Assembly (NCBI RefSeq): GCF_001457025.1
Contig: NZ_KQ758603.1
Span: 210,643 to 274,642 of the forward strand
Direction of reading: 5' to 3'
Length of the DNA: 64,000 nt
Origin: Pseudarthrobacter enclensis
GTDB taxonomy: Bacteria > Actinomycetota > Actinomycetes > Actinomycetales > Micrococcaceae
Shown here: positions 45,372 through 54,174 of the stretch, piece after piece
How the letters are laid out: the number at the start of each line of letters is the position of its first letter
How positions within the stretch are numbered: position 1 is the stretch's first letter
Position numbers and translations under genes: made by a program
Notes under the pieces: model-generated
Database searches by the model: none
What the model was told of the DNA's origin: nothing
Seen by the model: the letters and a program-made list of their open reading frames with translations, nothing else

Positions 45372-45413
45372 GTCTTTACCCGTTCCCCCGTGGCTGATGC
45401 TGCAGTCGGTCAC

Positions 45414-45437
45414 AGTCTAGTGCTGTGGGGCTAGGCT
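45414..45437. promoter_or_regulatory. Divergent -10 boxes for RDD and SpoIIM-like genes
   Basis: TAGACT on the minus strand (45419-45414) points to the RDD gene with a leader of about 35 nt; TAGGCT on the plus strand (45432-45437) lies 6 nt before the SpoIIM-like GTG. The two promoters face away from each other within 24 bases. Confidence 0.6.
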
Positions 45438-45443
45438 GGTGCC

Positions 45444-46436
45444 GTGGATATGGACGCCTTCTCCGCCGTCAATGCGGACAAGTGGTCACGGCTGCATGAC
45501 CTCGCCCACCAGGGCCGGCTCAGCGGCCGTGAGGCCGACGAGCTGCTGGCCCTCTACCAGTCCACGTCGGCGCACCTGTCCCTGATCCGTTCCGTGGCGC
45601 CCGAGAGTGGCTTGTCGGCGTCACTGTCCGCCACCTTGGCGCAGGCACGGACACGGTTCACCGGGGCCCGGTCCAACCCCGCGGCGGACCTCAAGCGGTT
45701 CTTCACGGCAGCACTGCCGTCCGCCTTCTACCGCCTGACGTGGCTGACCCTGGCCTGCGGAGCCGCCTTCATCATCATCGGGGCGCTTTACGCCCTGTGG
45801 ATCGGGACGTCGCCGGAGGCCCTGCGGGCGGTGGCATCCGAGGCCGCCGCCCAAAAGTACGTTGAAGAGGACTTCATCGAGTACTACTCCGAGAATCCTG
45901 CCGCGTCCTTCGCCGGTGCTGTGTGGACCAACAACGCGTGGATCAGCGCCCAGGCGGTCGCCCTGGGGATCACCGGCGTCTGGGTTCCCATAATCCTGTT
46001 CAGCAACGCCCAGGCGGTGGGCGTGGCGGCCGGAATTTTCGCGGCCGCCGGAAAATCGGATGTCTTCTTCAGCTACATCCTGCCCCACGGCCTGATGGAG
46101 CTGACGGCCGTGTTCATCGCCTGCGCCGCCGGCCTGAGGATTTTTTGGGCCATGGTTTCGCCCGGTCCCAGGACGCGGGCCCGTGCCGTGGCGGAGGAAG
46201 GCCGTTCACTGGTCACCGTGGCGCTGGGGCTGGTCCTGGTGCTGTTCGTCTCCGGACTGGTGGAAGGTTTCGTCACCCCCAGTGCCCTGCCGGTCTGGGC
46301 CAAAATCAGCATCGGAGCGGCAGTCCTGGGCAGCTACTGGGCTTACGCCCTGGTATGGGGCCGCCGGGCCTACAAGGCGGGGGAGCGCGGGGACCTCCGG
46401 CGCGGCGACGCGGGGTATGCGGAAATCGCTGCCTGA
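45444..46436 (+). CDS. Stage II sporulation protein M-like (SpoIIM/DUF95) membrane protein
   Basis: 330 residues. A soluble helical N-terminus (KWSRLHDLAHQGRLSGREAD) precedes about six membrane segments in the DUF95 layout, with GALYALWIG, SFAGAVWTNNAWISAQAVAL and SYILPHGLMELTAVFIACAAG, the last being the family's most conserved stretch. In spore formers SpoIIM is part of the DMP peptidoglycan-remodelling complex; this organism is not expected to sporulate, and the role in actinobacteria is unknown. TAGGCT 6 nt upstream of GTG 45444 suggests a leaderless mRNA. Confidence 0.9.
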   Translation: MDMDAFSAVNADKWSRLHDLAHQGRLSGREADELLALYQSTSAHLSLIRSVAPESGLSASLSATLAQARTRFTGARSNPAADLKRFFTAALPSAFYRLTWLTLACGAAFIIIGALYALWIGTSPEALRAVASEAAAQKYVEEDFIEYYSENPAASFAGAVWTNNAWISAQAVALGITGVWVPIILFSNAQAVGVAAGIFAAAGKSDVFFSYILPHGLMELTAVFIACAAGLRIFWAMVSPGPRTRARAVAEEGRSLVTVALGLVLVLFVSGLVEGFVTPSALPVWAKISIGAAVLGSYWAYALVWGRRAYKAGERGDLRRGDAGYAEIAA

Positions 46437-46561
46437 ATCGTTGTAATTGCTCCGGGGTGGTTCCTCGCCCGTCCCGAGGACCGGACGGTAGGCTCGACAC
46501 CAGACGATATGTGCCGGCCTACCCCGCGCCGCGCCGAAAACCCAACGGAAGTGACGCTGTT

Positions 46562-47857
46562 GTGAAAGACGAGACACCGGCCCGCGCCACCAGCGCCCAG
46601 CCGCAGCCCGAACCTTTCCTGGATACGTCAGGGGACTCGGACGAGCCCGCCTTCTCCTGGATGACGCCCGGCGGAGCGGATTCCCCCGCCGCCGACGCTG
46701 CCGATGCTCCCGCACCACAGGACGGACGCGCCGGCACGCCGGCCGCAGGCGATCCTGCCGGGACCGGCAGCGCGGGCCCGACGCCGGTCCGCGCCGGCGC
46801 GGACCAGGACACCGACAGCGGTGCGTCCGCAGGCGCCCGGCCGGACAGCAGGCCCGGCCGCCGCGCCGCCGTCGACAAGGTGGATACGGCTGATAAAGCG
46901 GACGCCGCGGGCAGGCTACCTGCAGCCGCCACCGGCAAGCCGGCCACGGACGACAAGGTGGCTGCTGTGGCCGCCTCCGGCAGGGGCGGGCCCGGCACGG
47001 CCGGGCAGACCCCCGCCTCCGGCAGGGGCGGGCCCGGCACGGCCGGGCAGACCTTCCGCGAACCCCTTCCCACGTCCGCGCTGTCCGTGCGGCCGTCCGA
47101 AGAGGAAGTGGAGCGGCGGAAGGCCGAGCGCGACAGTGCCGCCAACGCCAGGCCGGTGGCACCGCGGGTCATGCAGGTGGTCCTTGCCGTCATCTACCCG
47201 GTAGTCCTCCTGGTACTGGCGGTCCGCGCAGTCACCAGTCCGCTGTTCCTGTGGGTGGAATATAACCGACCCGGGTTCCCCGGAGACGGGTATGGCTTCA
47301 GCACGGACGACAGGATGACCTACGGCTCCTACGCCGTTGACTACCTCAGCAACTGGGCGGGACCGCGCTACCTCGGCGACCTGGTCCACCGCAGCGGCGA
47401 CAAGCTGTTCAAGGACGGCGAGGTCAGCCATATGGCCGACGTCAAGACCGTCATCCTGTCCACCTTCGGCGCCGGTGCGCTGCTGCTCGTCCTGGGCATC
47501 ATCGCCGTCCTGTACCTCCGCAAGCGGAGCGACGGGGGAGTGCGGCGGGGCCTGTTCGCGGGCTCCATCGTTACCCTGGTCCTCATCCTGGGCCTTGGCA
47601 CGCTCGCCTTCCTGGGCTGGCAGCAGTTCTTTACCGAATTCCACCGGATCTTCTTCGCGGACGGTTCGTGGACGTTCAGCCTCGATGACACGCTGATCCG
47701 CCTGTTCCCGGGCCAGTTCTGGGTGGACGCCGGCATCGTGATCGCCGGCCTGGTACTGCTGGCCGCAGTGCTGACGCTCATCTTCACATGGCCCACCCGC
47801 CGCCGCCGCGGCCTGAAGCCCGCGGTGGAAGGCACGAAGGACAAGGCGGAGGCGTAG
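46562..47857 (+). CDS. TIGR01906/DUF1461 integral membrane protein
   Basis: About 431 residues. The first 200 are disordered and Ala/Pro/Asp/Gly-rich. The membrane part has five hydrophobic segments and the TIGR01906 signature regions DDRMTYGSYAVDYLSNWAGP, HMADVKTVI and FHRIFFADGSWTFSLDDTLI then RLFPGQFW. Function unknown. GTG 46562 is the best start by the loss of coding similarity further upstream; the ribosome site (GGAAG) is distant. The disordered region contains an exact 40-nt duplication (separate entry). Confidence 0.85.
   Translation: MKDETPARATSAQPQPEPFLDTSGDSDEPAFSWMTPGGADSPAADAADAPAPQDGRAGTPAAGDPAGTGSAGPTPVRAGADQDTDSGASAGARPDSRPGRRAAVDKVDTADKADAAGRLPAAATGKPATDDKVAAVAASGRGGPGTAGQTPASGRGGPGTAGQTFREPLPTSALSVRPSEEEVERRKAERDSAANARPVAPRVMQVVLAVIYPVVLLVLAVRAVTSPLFLWVEYNRPGFPGDGYGFSTDDRMTYGSYAVDYLSNWAGPRYLGDLVHRSGDKLFKDGEVSHMADVKTVILSTFGAGALLLVLGIIAVLYLRKRSDGGVRRGLFAGSIVTLVLILGLGTLAFLGWQQFFTEFHRIFFADGSWTFSLDDTLIRLFPGQFWVDAGIVIAGLVLLAAVLTLIFTWPTRRRRGLKPAVEGTKDKAEA
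46972..47053 (+). repeat. Exact 40-nt direct duplication inside the TIGR01906 gene
   Basis: Copies at 46972-47011 and 47014-47053 are identical, with a 42-nt period, so 14 codons are repeated in frame (GRGGPGTAGQTPAS unit). It lies in the disordered N-terminus and points to a recent slippage event or a variable-length linker. Confidence 0.85.
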
Positions 47858-47884
47858 GTCTCCGGCGGGCAGCCGCCGGAGACC
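47857..47884. terminator. Bidirectional terminator between TIGR01906 and acyl-CoA ligase genes
   Basis: Perfect 12-bp stem GGTCTCCGGCGG with a 4-nt loop in the gap between convergent genes; its first base is the last base of the upstream stop codon. Confidence 0.85.
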
Positions 47885-47890
47885 GCCGGC

Positions 47891-49720
47891 TCAGGTGTAA
47901 AGCCTGGCAACCTCGGCGTCAAAGTCCTGCACGACGGCGGCCCGCTTCAGTTTGAGCGACGGTGTCAGGTGGCCCGACTCCACCGTGAACTCCGTGTCCA
48001 GCAGGGAGAACCTGCGGATGGATTCGGCCTTGGACACGGACAGGTTGGCCTGGTCCACGGCTTCCTGCACGGCCGCAAGCACGTCGGCGTCGGTGATGGC
48101 GCTCCGCCGGTCGAGGGGCTGCAGGCCCCGTTCGGACCGCCAGTTCTCCAGCCCCTCCGGATCCAGCGTGATGAGGGCTGAGACGTACTTCCGGCCGTCG
48201 CCCACCACCACGGCGTGACCCACCAGCTGGTGTGCCCGGATGGTTTCCTCGAGCGGACCCGGCGCCACGTTCTTGCCGCCGGCTGTCACCAGCAGGTCCT
48301 TCTTCCTGCCGGTGACCGTCAGGAAGCCGTCGGCGTCCAGCTCGCCCAGGTCGCCGGTACGGAAGAAGCCGTCCACGAACGCTTCGGCGTTGGCCTGCGG
48401 GTTGTTGTGGTAGCCCTTGAACACGCCGATGCCCTTGACCAGGATCTCGCCGTCCCCGGCCACCCTGATGGTGGTTCCCGGGACGGGAATGCCCACGGAC
48501 CCCACCCTTGTCCGGGTGGGGGTGTTGGCGGTGCACGGAGCCGTGGTTTCGGTCAGGCCGTATCCCTCCAGCACGGGGATGCCTGCGCCGCGGAAGAAGT
48601 GCGCGTCTTCGAGGGACAGGTGGCTGGCACCGGACACCGTGTACCCAACCTGGCCCCCCAGCGCCTGGCGCAGGCGGGGGTACAGCAGCTTGTCGAAGAG
48701 GCCGTGGCGCAACCGCAGCACCAGCCCGGGGCCGGAACCATCGCCCCGGGCCGCCCGGTCCTGGGCGGTGGAGTAGGCGATGGCCGCCGACGCTGCCTGC
48801 TGGAACAGCCTGCCCTTCCCGGCCAGCGCCGCCTTGTGCGCTGCACCGGCCCTGACTTTTTCGAAGATCCGGGGAACCACCAGCAGGAACGTCGGCCGGA
48901 AGCTGCCCAGGTCCTCCAGCAGCTGCGCCGCTCCAGGCGTATGCCCCAGGGTCGCCCCGCCTGCCAGGCAGACCACCTGCACGGCGCGCGCCAGCACATG
49001 CGCCAGCGGCAGGAACATCAGGGTCCTGGCCTGGTCCTGCACCAGGAGCTCGGGCAGGAACGCCACGATGTTCCGTGCCACCGCAGCGAAATTGCCGTGC
49101 GTGATTTCGCATCCCTTGGGTTTCCCAGTGGTTCCTGAGGTGTAAACCAGCGAGGCGACGTCATCCAGGCCCGCCTTGCTGCGGTGGCGTTCCAGCTCAG
49201 CATCACTCACGCCGGCGCCGGCGGCGGAGAGGCTGGCAAGGTGGGGCGCTTCGCCGTCGTAATCCATCCGGACGACGTGTACCAGGCGGTCCCGCAGGGC
49301 CGGCGCGCCGGCGACTACGCCGTTCACCAGGGCGGCCGTGCCACGGTCCTGCACGAAGACCCGCCGGGCACCGGAGTCCTGGAGTATCCATTCCACCTGG
49401 CTGGCTGACGACGTTTCGTAAATGGGGACGGTGACGCCTCCGGCGAACCAGATGGCAAAGTCCACCAGGGTCCATTCAAAGGAAGTGGCGGATATGACGG
49501 CGACGGTGTCGCCGGGTTCGAGGCCGCCGGCGATCAGTCCCTTGGCCAAGGCACTGACGTCCTGCAGGAACTTTCCGGCGGGAACGTCAACCCAGCCGTT
49601 GGGTCCCTTCCGCCGGTAAAGGGCGTGGGCGGGATTGGCGGCGTGCCGGTCCAGCAGCAGGTCTGTCACGTTGCTCGCGGGATCCAGTTCGACCAACAGT
49701 TCAGTGCTTGCTTCTCTCAC
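47891..49720 (-). CDS. Long-chain fatty acid--CoA ligase (AMP-forming)
   Basis: Activates fatty acids to acyl-CoA through an acyl-adenylate. 609 residues, close to FadD15-type ligases. Adenylate-forming motifs: P-loop ASLVYTSGTTGKPKGCEITH near 180, VLEGYGLTETTAPCT near 395, FFRTGDLGELDADGFLTVTG near 465 and the catalytic-lysine region TPSLKLKRAAV near the C-terminus (LKLKR, usual form TPTLKVKR). GTG 49720 has GGAGA upstream; the open frame runs on to 50107 through the PMT gene without relation to the family. Substrate chain length is not predictable. Confidence 0.93.
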   Translation of the reverse strand: MREASTELLVELDPASNVTDLLLDRHAANPAHALYRRKGPNGWVDVPAGKFLQDVSALAKGLIAGGLEPGDTVAVISATSFEWTLVDFAIWFAGGVTVPIYETSSASQVEWILQDSGARRVFVQDRGTAALVNGVVAGAPALRDRLVHVVRMDYDGEAPHLASLSAAGAGVSDAELERHRSKAGLDDVASLVYTSGTTGKPKGCEITHGNFAAVARNIVAFLPELLVQDQARTLMFLPLAHVLARAVQVVCLAGGATLGHTPGAAQLLEDLGSFRPTFLLVVPRIFEKVRAGAAHKAALAGKGRLFQQAASAAIAYSTAQDRAARGDGSGPGLVLRLRHGLFDKLLYPRLRQALGGQVGYTVSGASHLSLEDAHFFRGAGIPVLEGYGLTETTAPCTANTPTRTRVGSVGIPVPGTTIRVAGDGEILVKGIGVFKGYHNNPQANAEAFVDGFFRTGDLGELDADGFLTVTGRKKDLLVTAGGKNVAPGPLEETIRAHQLVGHAVVVGDGRKYVSALITLDPEGLENWRSERGLQPLDRRSAITDADVLAAVQEAVDQANLSVSKAESIRRFSLLDTEFTVESGHLTPSLKLKRAAVVQDFDAEVARLYT

Positions 49721-49787
49721 AGCAGGTCTCCGTTCCGCTGCCAGGCCGCGGCAGCGGCGTCCTTCGGGGGTCTGATGCCATCCTGCC

Positions 49788-51533
49788 CTAGATCCATGAC
49801 GGCATCCACATGCGGACCTTCCAGGCGTCGTACGGAATAACCTCCGCGGCCCAGACAGGGTAGAAGAAGGCGGAGAGGACGATGGCGGCCGCCACGAACA
49901 GGACCACCACGTACAGGCCTGAGCGGCGCCGCCACGGCGGATCGGACGCGCGGCCCAGGACCAGGCCCAGGCAGTAGGCCAGGGCCAGGATGAGGAACGG
50001 TTCAAAGGAGACGGCGTAGAAGTAGAACATGGTCCGCTCGGGATACATGAACCACGGCAGGTATCCGGCCGCCACCCCCGCCAACACGGCTCCGGCACGC
50101 CAGTCACGGCGGCCTGCCCACCAGAACAGCAGGACCACCAGGCAGACGGCGGCTGTCCACCAGATCAGCGGGTTGCCCACGGAAAGGATGGCGGAGGTGC
50201 ATTTGGCGACGTCGCACCCCGGGGTGCCCTGCTGCGGGGATTCGTAGAAGAACGACGTCGGCCGCCCCATCACCAGCCAGCTCCAGGCGCTCGCCTCGTA
50301 GGGGTGTTCGGAGCTCAGGCCCTGATGGAAGGTGTAGGCCTCCTGGTGGTAGTGGGCGAGCGAGCGCACCGCGTCCGGCAGCCAGCCCCAGGCGGGGGAG
50401 GGGTTGGCCTCCGCCCAGTGCCGGAAGTAGGCGTTGTCGGACCGGAACCATCCGGTCCAGGACAGCGTGTACACCACCGCGGCGACCGGGACGGTACTGA
50501 TGAACGCCGGAACGCCGTCCTTGATGATGCCGCCGCTGATCCAGCCCCTGACACCGGCCACCCGGCGGGCATTCATGTCCCACAGCACGGTGAGCAGCCC
50601 GAAAACCGCCACGAAGAACAGGCCGGACCACTTGGTGCCCACCGCCAGGCCAAGGCACACCCCGGCGGTGATCCGCCACCAGCGGACACCCAGCCACGGG
50701 CCTGACAGCAACGCCGCCAGCGGCGGGTTGCCGCCGTGGTCCGCGGCGGCGCGGGCCAGCCGGGACGCCAGCCTTGCCCTGCCGTCATCGCGGTCCATCA
50801 GCAGCGCGCCAAACGCGGCCAGCACCCAGAACATCAGGAAAATGTCCAGCAGGGACGTCCGGGACATCACCAGGTGGTGCCCGTCCACCGCCAGCAGCAG
50901 GCCGGCCGCACCTGCCAGCGGCAGCGACCTGAACAGCTTCAAGGCAATCAAGGAAACCAGCAGGACGGAGAGCGTCCCGGTCAGGGCGGCAGCGAAGCGC
51001 CAGCCAAACGGGTTGTCCGGTCCGAAAAGCCACATTCCGGCGGCAATCATCCATTTGCCGACCGGCGGATGGACCACATACTCGGGCGAGTTGAGCAGGA
51101 CGCCCGGGTTCCCCGCGTTGAACGAGTCGTTGGCCTTGTCCGGCCAGCTGCGCTCATACCCGCTGACAAGGTAGGAGTAGGCGTCCTTGACGTAGTAGGT
51201 CTCGTCGAACACCAGCTTGTGCGGATCGCCCAGCCTGACGAACCGGAGGATTCCCGCCACCGCCGCCGTCAGGAGCGGTACCAGCAGGAACCAGATGCGC
51301 AGCGTGGGTGGATAGTCGCGCCATGAACGGACACTGCCCAGCAGGCGTGCCCGGAGGGCCTCGTCAGTGAACGCCTCCGCGGGGCGGGCCACCCAAGGAC
51401 GTGCCGGGGTGCCGGACGACGCAGCTTTCCCTGCGGCGGAAGGTGCCGTCCCTGCAGGCCCGGCGGGAGCGGAATGTCCGGGCCCGGATTGTCCGGCGTC
51501 CGGCCACGTCGAGGTCTGCGTCACGAGCCCCAT
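49788..51533 (-). CDS. Protein O-mannosyltransferase (PMT, GT39)
   Basis: Membrane enzyme transferring mannose from polyprenyl-phosphate-mannose to secreted proteins. 581 residues with about 10-11 membrane segments. After a disordered start, the catalytic acidic pair lies in the first external loop (LVFDETYYVKDAYSYL near 110), followed by PPVGKWMIAAGMWLFGPDNP and the C-terminal PMT_4TMC region ending YDAWKVRMWMPSWI. ATG 51533 is preferred (AAAGG upstream). Divergent from rsmI, exactly the Rv1002c/Rv1003 arrangement. Confidence 0.93.
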   Translation of the reverse strand: MGLVTQTSTWPDAGQSGPGHSAPAGPAGTAPSAAGKAASSGTPARPWVARPAEAFTDEALRARLLGSVRSWRDYPPTLRIWFLLVPLLTAAVAGILRFVRLGDPHKLVFDETYYVKDAYSYLVSGYERSWPDKANDSFNAGNPGVLLNSPEYVVHPPVGKWMIAAGMWLFGPDNPFGWRFAAALTGTLSVLLVSLIALKLFRSLPLAGAAGLLLAVDGHHLVMSRTSLLDIFLMFWVLAAFGALLMDRDDGRARLASRLARAAADHGGNPPLAALLSGPWLGVRWWRITAGVCLGLAVGTKWSGLFFVAVFGLLTVLWDMNARRVAGVRGWISGGIIKDGVPAFISTVPVAAVVYTLSWTGWFRSDNAYFRHWAEANPSPAWGWLPDAVRSLAHYHQEAYTFHQGLSSEHPYEASAWSWLVMGRPTSFFYESPQQGTPGCDVAKCTSAILSVGNPLIWWTAAVCLVVLLFWWAGRRDWRAGAVLAGVAAGYLPWFMYPERTMFYFYAVSFEPFLILALAYCLGLVLGRASDPPWRRRSGLYVVVLFVAAAIVLSAFFYPVWAAEVIPYDAWKVRMWMPSWI

Positions 51534-51580
51534 GCTACCTTTCGGAGCTGGCAGGACCCTCGCGGCAGTAGGCTGGTGGC

Positions 51581-52456
51581 GTGGAATCTTCCCCCAGCTC
51601 CCTGCCAGCCTCCAGCCCCGCAGCCGCCGGCCGCATCGTCCTTGCCGCCACACCCATTGGCAACATGGGGGATGCGTCGGCACGCCTGGTGGACCTGCTG
51701 GAGACGGCGGACATTGTTGCTGCGGAGGACACCCGCCGCCTGCACCGCCTGGTCCAGCAGCTGGGCGTCACTGTGGCCGGGCGGATCATCAGCTACCACG
51801 AGCACAACGAGGCCACACGCACCGCCGAGCTGCTGGACCAGGTCAGGGAGGGAAACACCCTGGTGATGGTCACCGACGCGGGGATGCCGTCGGTATCGGA
51901 TCCCGGCTTCCGGCTGGTGGAAGGTGCCATCGCCGCGGGAGTGACTGTTACCGCCGTCCCCGGCCCGTCGGCCGTGCTGACTGCCCTGGCCCTCTCCGGC
52001 CTTCCGACCGACAGGTTCTGCTTCGAGGGGTTCCTGCCGCGCAAGGCGGGTGAACGGGCGGGCCGGCTGGCGGACCTTGCCGGCGAGCGGCGGACCATGG
52101 TCTTCTTCGAGGCGCCGCACCGGCTTGAGGCCATGCTGCGTGCCCTGCGGGAGCGGTTCGGCGCCGGCCGCCGCGCAGCCGTGTGCCGGGAGTTGACCAA
52201 GACGTACGAGGAAGTGCTCCGCGGCCCGCTCGATGAGCTCCTGCAGTGGGCCGAATCGACCGAGGTGCGCGGCGAGATCGCAGTAGTCGTCGCCGGCGCC
52301 CCGGAGCAGGCGGCAGGAACACCCGAGGACCACGTGGCGGCGGTCAATGAACTCGTGGCACAGGGCATCCGGCTGAAGGAAGCGGTTGCCGCGGTGGCGG
52401 AGGATGTCCGCGTCAGCAAGCGGGAGCTCTATTCGGCTGTCCTGGCGGCGCGCTGA
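51581..52456 (+). CDS. rsmI: 16S rRNA (cytidine(1402)-2'-O)-methyltransferase
   Basis: Methylates the ribose of C1402 in the ribosomal P site using SAM. 291 residues, tetrapyrrole-methylase fold. Motifs: [20 protein letters not shown] near 20, [44 protein letters not shown] near 100, [19 protein letters not shown], and [14 protein letters not shown] near 205. TAGGCT (51569-51574) stands 6 nt before GTG 51581, a probable leaderless start. Divergent from the PMT gene. Confidence 0.95.
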   Translation: MESSPSSLPASSPAAAGRIVLAATPIGNMGDASARLVDLLETADIVAAEDTRRLHRLVQQLGVTVAGRIISYHEHNEATRTAELLDQVREGNTLVMVTDAGMPSVSDPGFRLVEGAIAAGVTVTAVPGPSAVLTALALSGLPTDRFCFEGFLPRKAGERAGRLADLAGERRTMVFFEAPHRLEAMLRALRERFGAGRRAAVCRELTKTYEEVLRGPLDELLQWAESTEVRGEIAVVVAGAPEQAAGTPEDHVAAVNELVAQGIRLKEAVAAVAEDVRVSKRELYSAVLAAR

Positions 52457-52482
52457 CCGCGCCGGCAAGCCATTCCGGGGGG

Positions 52483-52498
52483 CTGTGCAGCTGCACAG
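52483..52498. promoter_or_regulatory. 16-bp perfect palindrome upstream of gabD
   Basis: CTGTGCAGCTGCACAG, fully self-complementary, lies 140 bases before gabD in the 183-base gap after rsmI. It could be an operator for a dimeric regulator; a promoter-like TAGTCT follows at 52554-52559. Confidence 0.5.
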
Positions 52499-52639
52499 GA
52501 AAAGTCCTTTTCCGCAGTGCGTGAAGGCGTAGACCCCCTCACGAGGGCCGCAGTAGTCTGACAGTTAATTGGCCTTTGAAGCCCCGCCGTACCGGCCGGA
52601 CGCCAAGGCCGCCGCAACCCTACTGACGAGGGAGTCACC

Positions 52640-54139
52640 GTGACTGTCACTGCACAGCCCGCTGTAACCGCCGACCGTGAAAGCCGGCTTCTGGCCTCTG
52701 TTCCCACCGGCCTGCTGATCAATGGTGAATGGCGTGATGCCGCGTCCGGCAAGACGTTCGACGTCGAGGATCCGGCCACCGGCAAGGTTCTGGTCAGCAT
52801 CGCCGACGCCGGAGCTGAAGACGCGGCCGCTGCCCTGGACGCTGCCGTGGCGGCACAGGAATCGTGGGCCAAGGTTCCGCCGCGCGAACGCGGGGAGATC
52901 CTGCGCCGGGCCTTTGACCTGGTGACTGAGCGTGCCGAGGACTTCGCGTTGCTCATGACGCTGGAAATGGGCAAGCCCCTGGCCGAGGCCCGCGGCGAGG
53001 TCACCTACGGTTCCGAGTTCCTTCGCTGGTTCTCCGAAGAAGCCGTCCGTGCGTTCGGCCGCTACTCGGTAGCCCCGGACGGCAAGTCCCGCCTGCTGGT
53101 CACCAAGAAGCCGGTGGGTCCCTGCCTGCTGATCACTCCGTGGAACTTCCCCCTGGCCATGGCCACCCGCAAGATCGCCCCGGCTGTCGCAGCAGGCTGC
53201 ACCATGGTGCTCAAGTCCGCGAACCTGACGCCGCTGACGTCGCAGCTGTTTGCCGCGGTGATGCAGGAGGCCGGACTGCCCTCCGGCGTCCTGAACGTCA
53301 TCCCCACCTCCACCGCGGGCGCCACCACCGGCCCGCTGATCAAGGACTCCCGGCTGCGCAAGCTCTCCTTTACCGGATCCACCGAGGTTGGCCGCCGGCT
53401 GCTGGCCGACGCCTCGGAAACGGTGCTGCGGACCTCCATGGAACTTGGCGGCAACGCCCCGTTCGTGGTGTTCGAGGACGCAGACCTGGACGCGGCCGTG
53501 ACCGGCGCCATGGCCGCCAAGCTGCGGAACATGGGCGAGGCCTGCACCGCCGCCAACCGGTTCATTGTCCACGAGTCCGTCGCCACTGAATTCGCGGAGA
53601 AATTTGCCGCGAAAATGAAGGAGATGACCACCGCCCGCGGCACCGAACCCGAGTCCAAGGTGGGCCCGCTGATCGACGCCAAGAGCCGGGACAAGGTCCA
53701 CGAGCTGGTCACCGACGCGCTGTCCTCCGGCGCCACGGCAGTCCTGGGTGGAGCCCCGGTGGACGGTCCGGGCTATTTCTACCAGCCCACCATCCTGTCC
53801 GGCGTCACCGAAGGCACCCGCATCCTCGCCGAGGAAATCTTCGGACCGGTGGCCCCGATCATCACCTTCAGCAGCGAGGATGAGGCGGTCCGGCTGGCCA
53901 ACAACACTGAGTACGGGCTGGTGGCCTACGTCTTCACCAAGGACCTGAACCGCGGCATCAGGATGGGCGAACGCCTCGAAACCGGCATGCTCGGCCTGAA
54001 CGCCGGCGTGATCTCCAACGCAGCGGCTCCCTTCGGCGGGGTCAAGCAGTCCGGACTGGGCCGTGAAGGCGGGCTCGAAGGCATCGAAGAGTACCTCTAC
54101 ACCCAGTACATCGGCATCGCCGACCCCTACGCCGGGTAA
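52640..54139 (+). CDS. gabD: Succinate-semialdehyde dehydrogenase (NAD(P)+)
   Basis: Oxidises succinate semialdehyde to succinate, as in 4-aminobutyrate breakdown. 499 residues, aldehyde dehydrogenase superfamily. Cofactor segment ITPWNFPLAMATRKIAPA near 165, LSFTGSTEVGRRLLA, the general base in MELGGNAPFVVF near 270, the nucleophilic cysteine in NMGEACTAANRF near 305, and EEIFGPVAPIITF near 400. Those residues match GabD-type enzymes best, but close ALDH relatives act on other aldehydes. GTG 52640 follows GAGGGAG. No gabT or transporter is adjacent. Confidence 0.85.
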   Translation: MTVTAQPAVTADRESRLLASVPTGLLINGEWRDAASGKTFDVEDPATGKVLVSIADAGAEDAAAALDAAVAAQESWAKVPPRERGEILRRAFDLVTERAEDFALLMTLEMGKPLAEARGEVTYGSEFLRWFSEEAVRAFGRYSVAPDGKSRLLVTKKPVGPCLLITPWNFPLAMATRKIAPAVAAGCTMVLKSANLTPLTSQLFAAVMQEAGLPSGVLNVIPTSTAGATTGPLIKDSRLRKLSFTGSTEVGRRLLADASETVLRTSMELGGNAPFVVFEDADLDAAVTGAMAAKLRNMGEACTAANRFIVHESVATEFAEKFAAKMKEMTTARGTEPESKVGPLIDAKSRDKVHELVTDALSSGATAVLGGAPVDGPGYFYQPTILSGVTEGTRILAEEIFGPVAPIITFSSEDEAVRLANNTEYGLVAYVFTKDLNRGIRMGERLETGMLGLNAGVISNAAAPFGGVKQSGLGREGGLEGIEEYLYTQYIGIADPYAG

Positions 54140-54174
54140 CCCCGCTCCGCAGGCAAGCAGGCGTACGGCTTAAA

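Noticed and set aside
46972..47053. A CRISPR-like or satellite repeat
   Set aside because: Only two copies, spaced by 2 bases and in frame within a coding region, so a simple duplication explains it.
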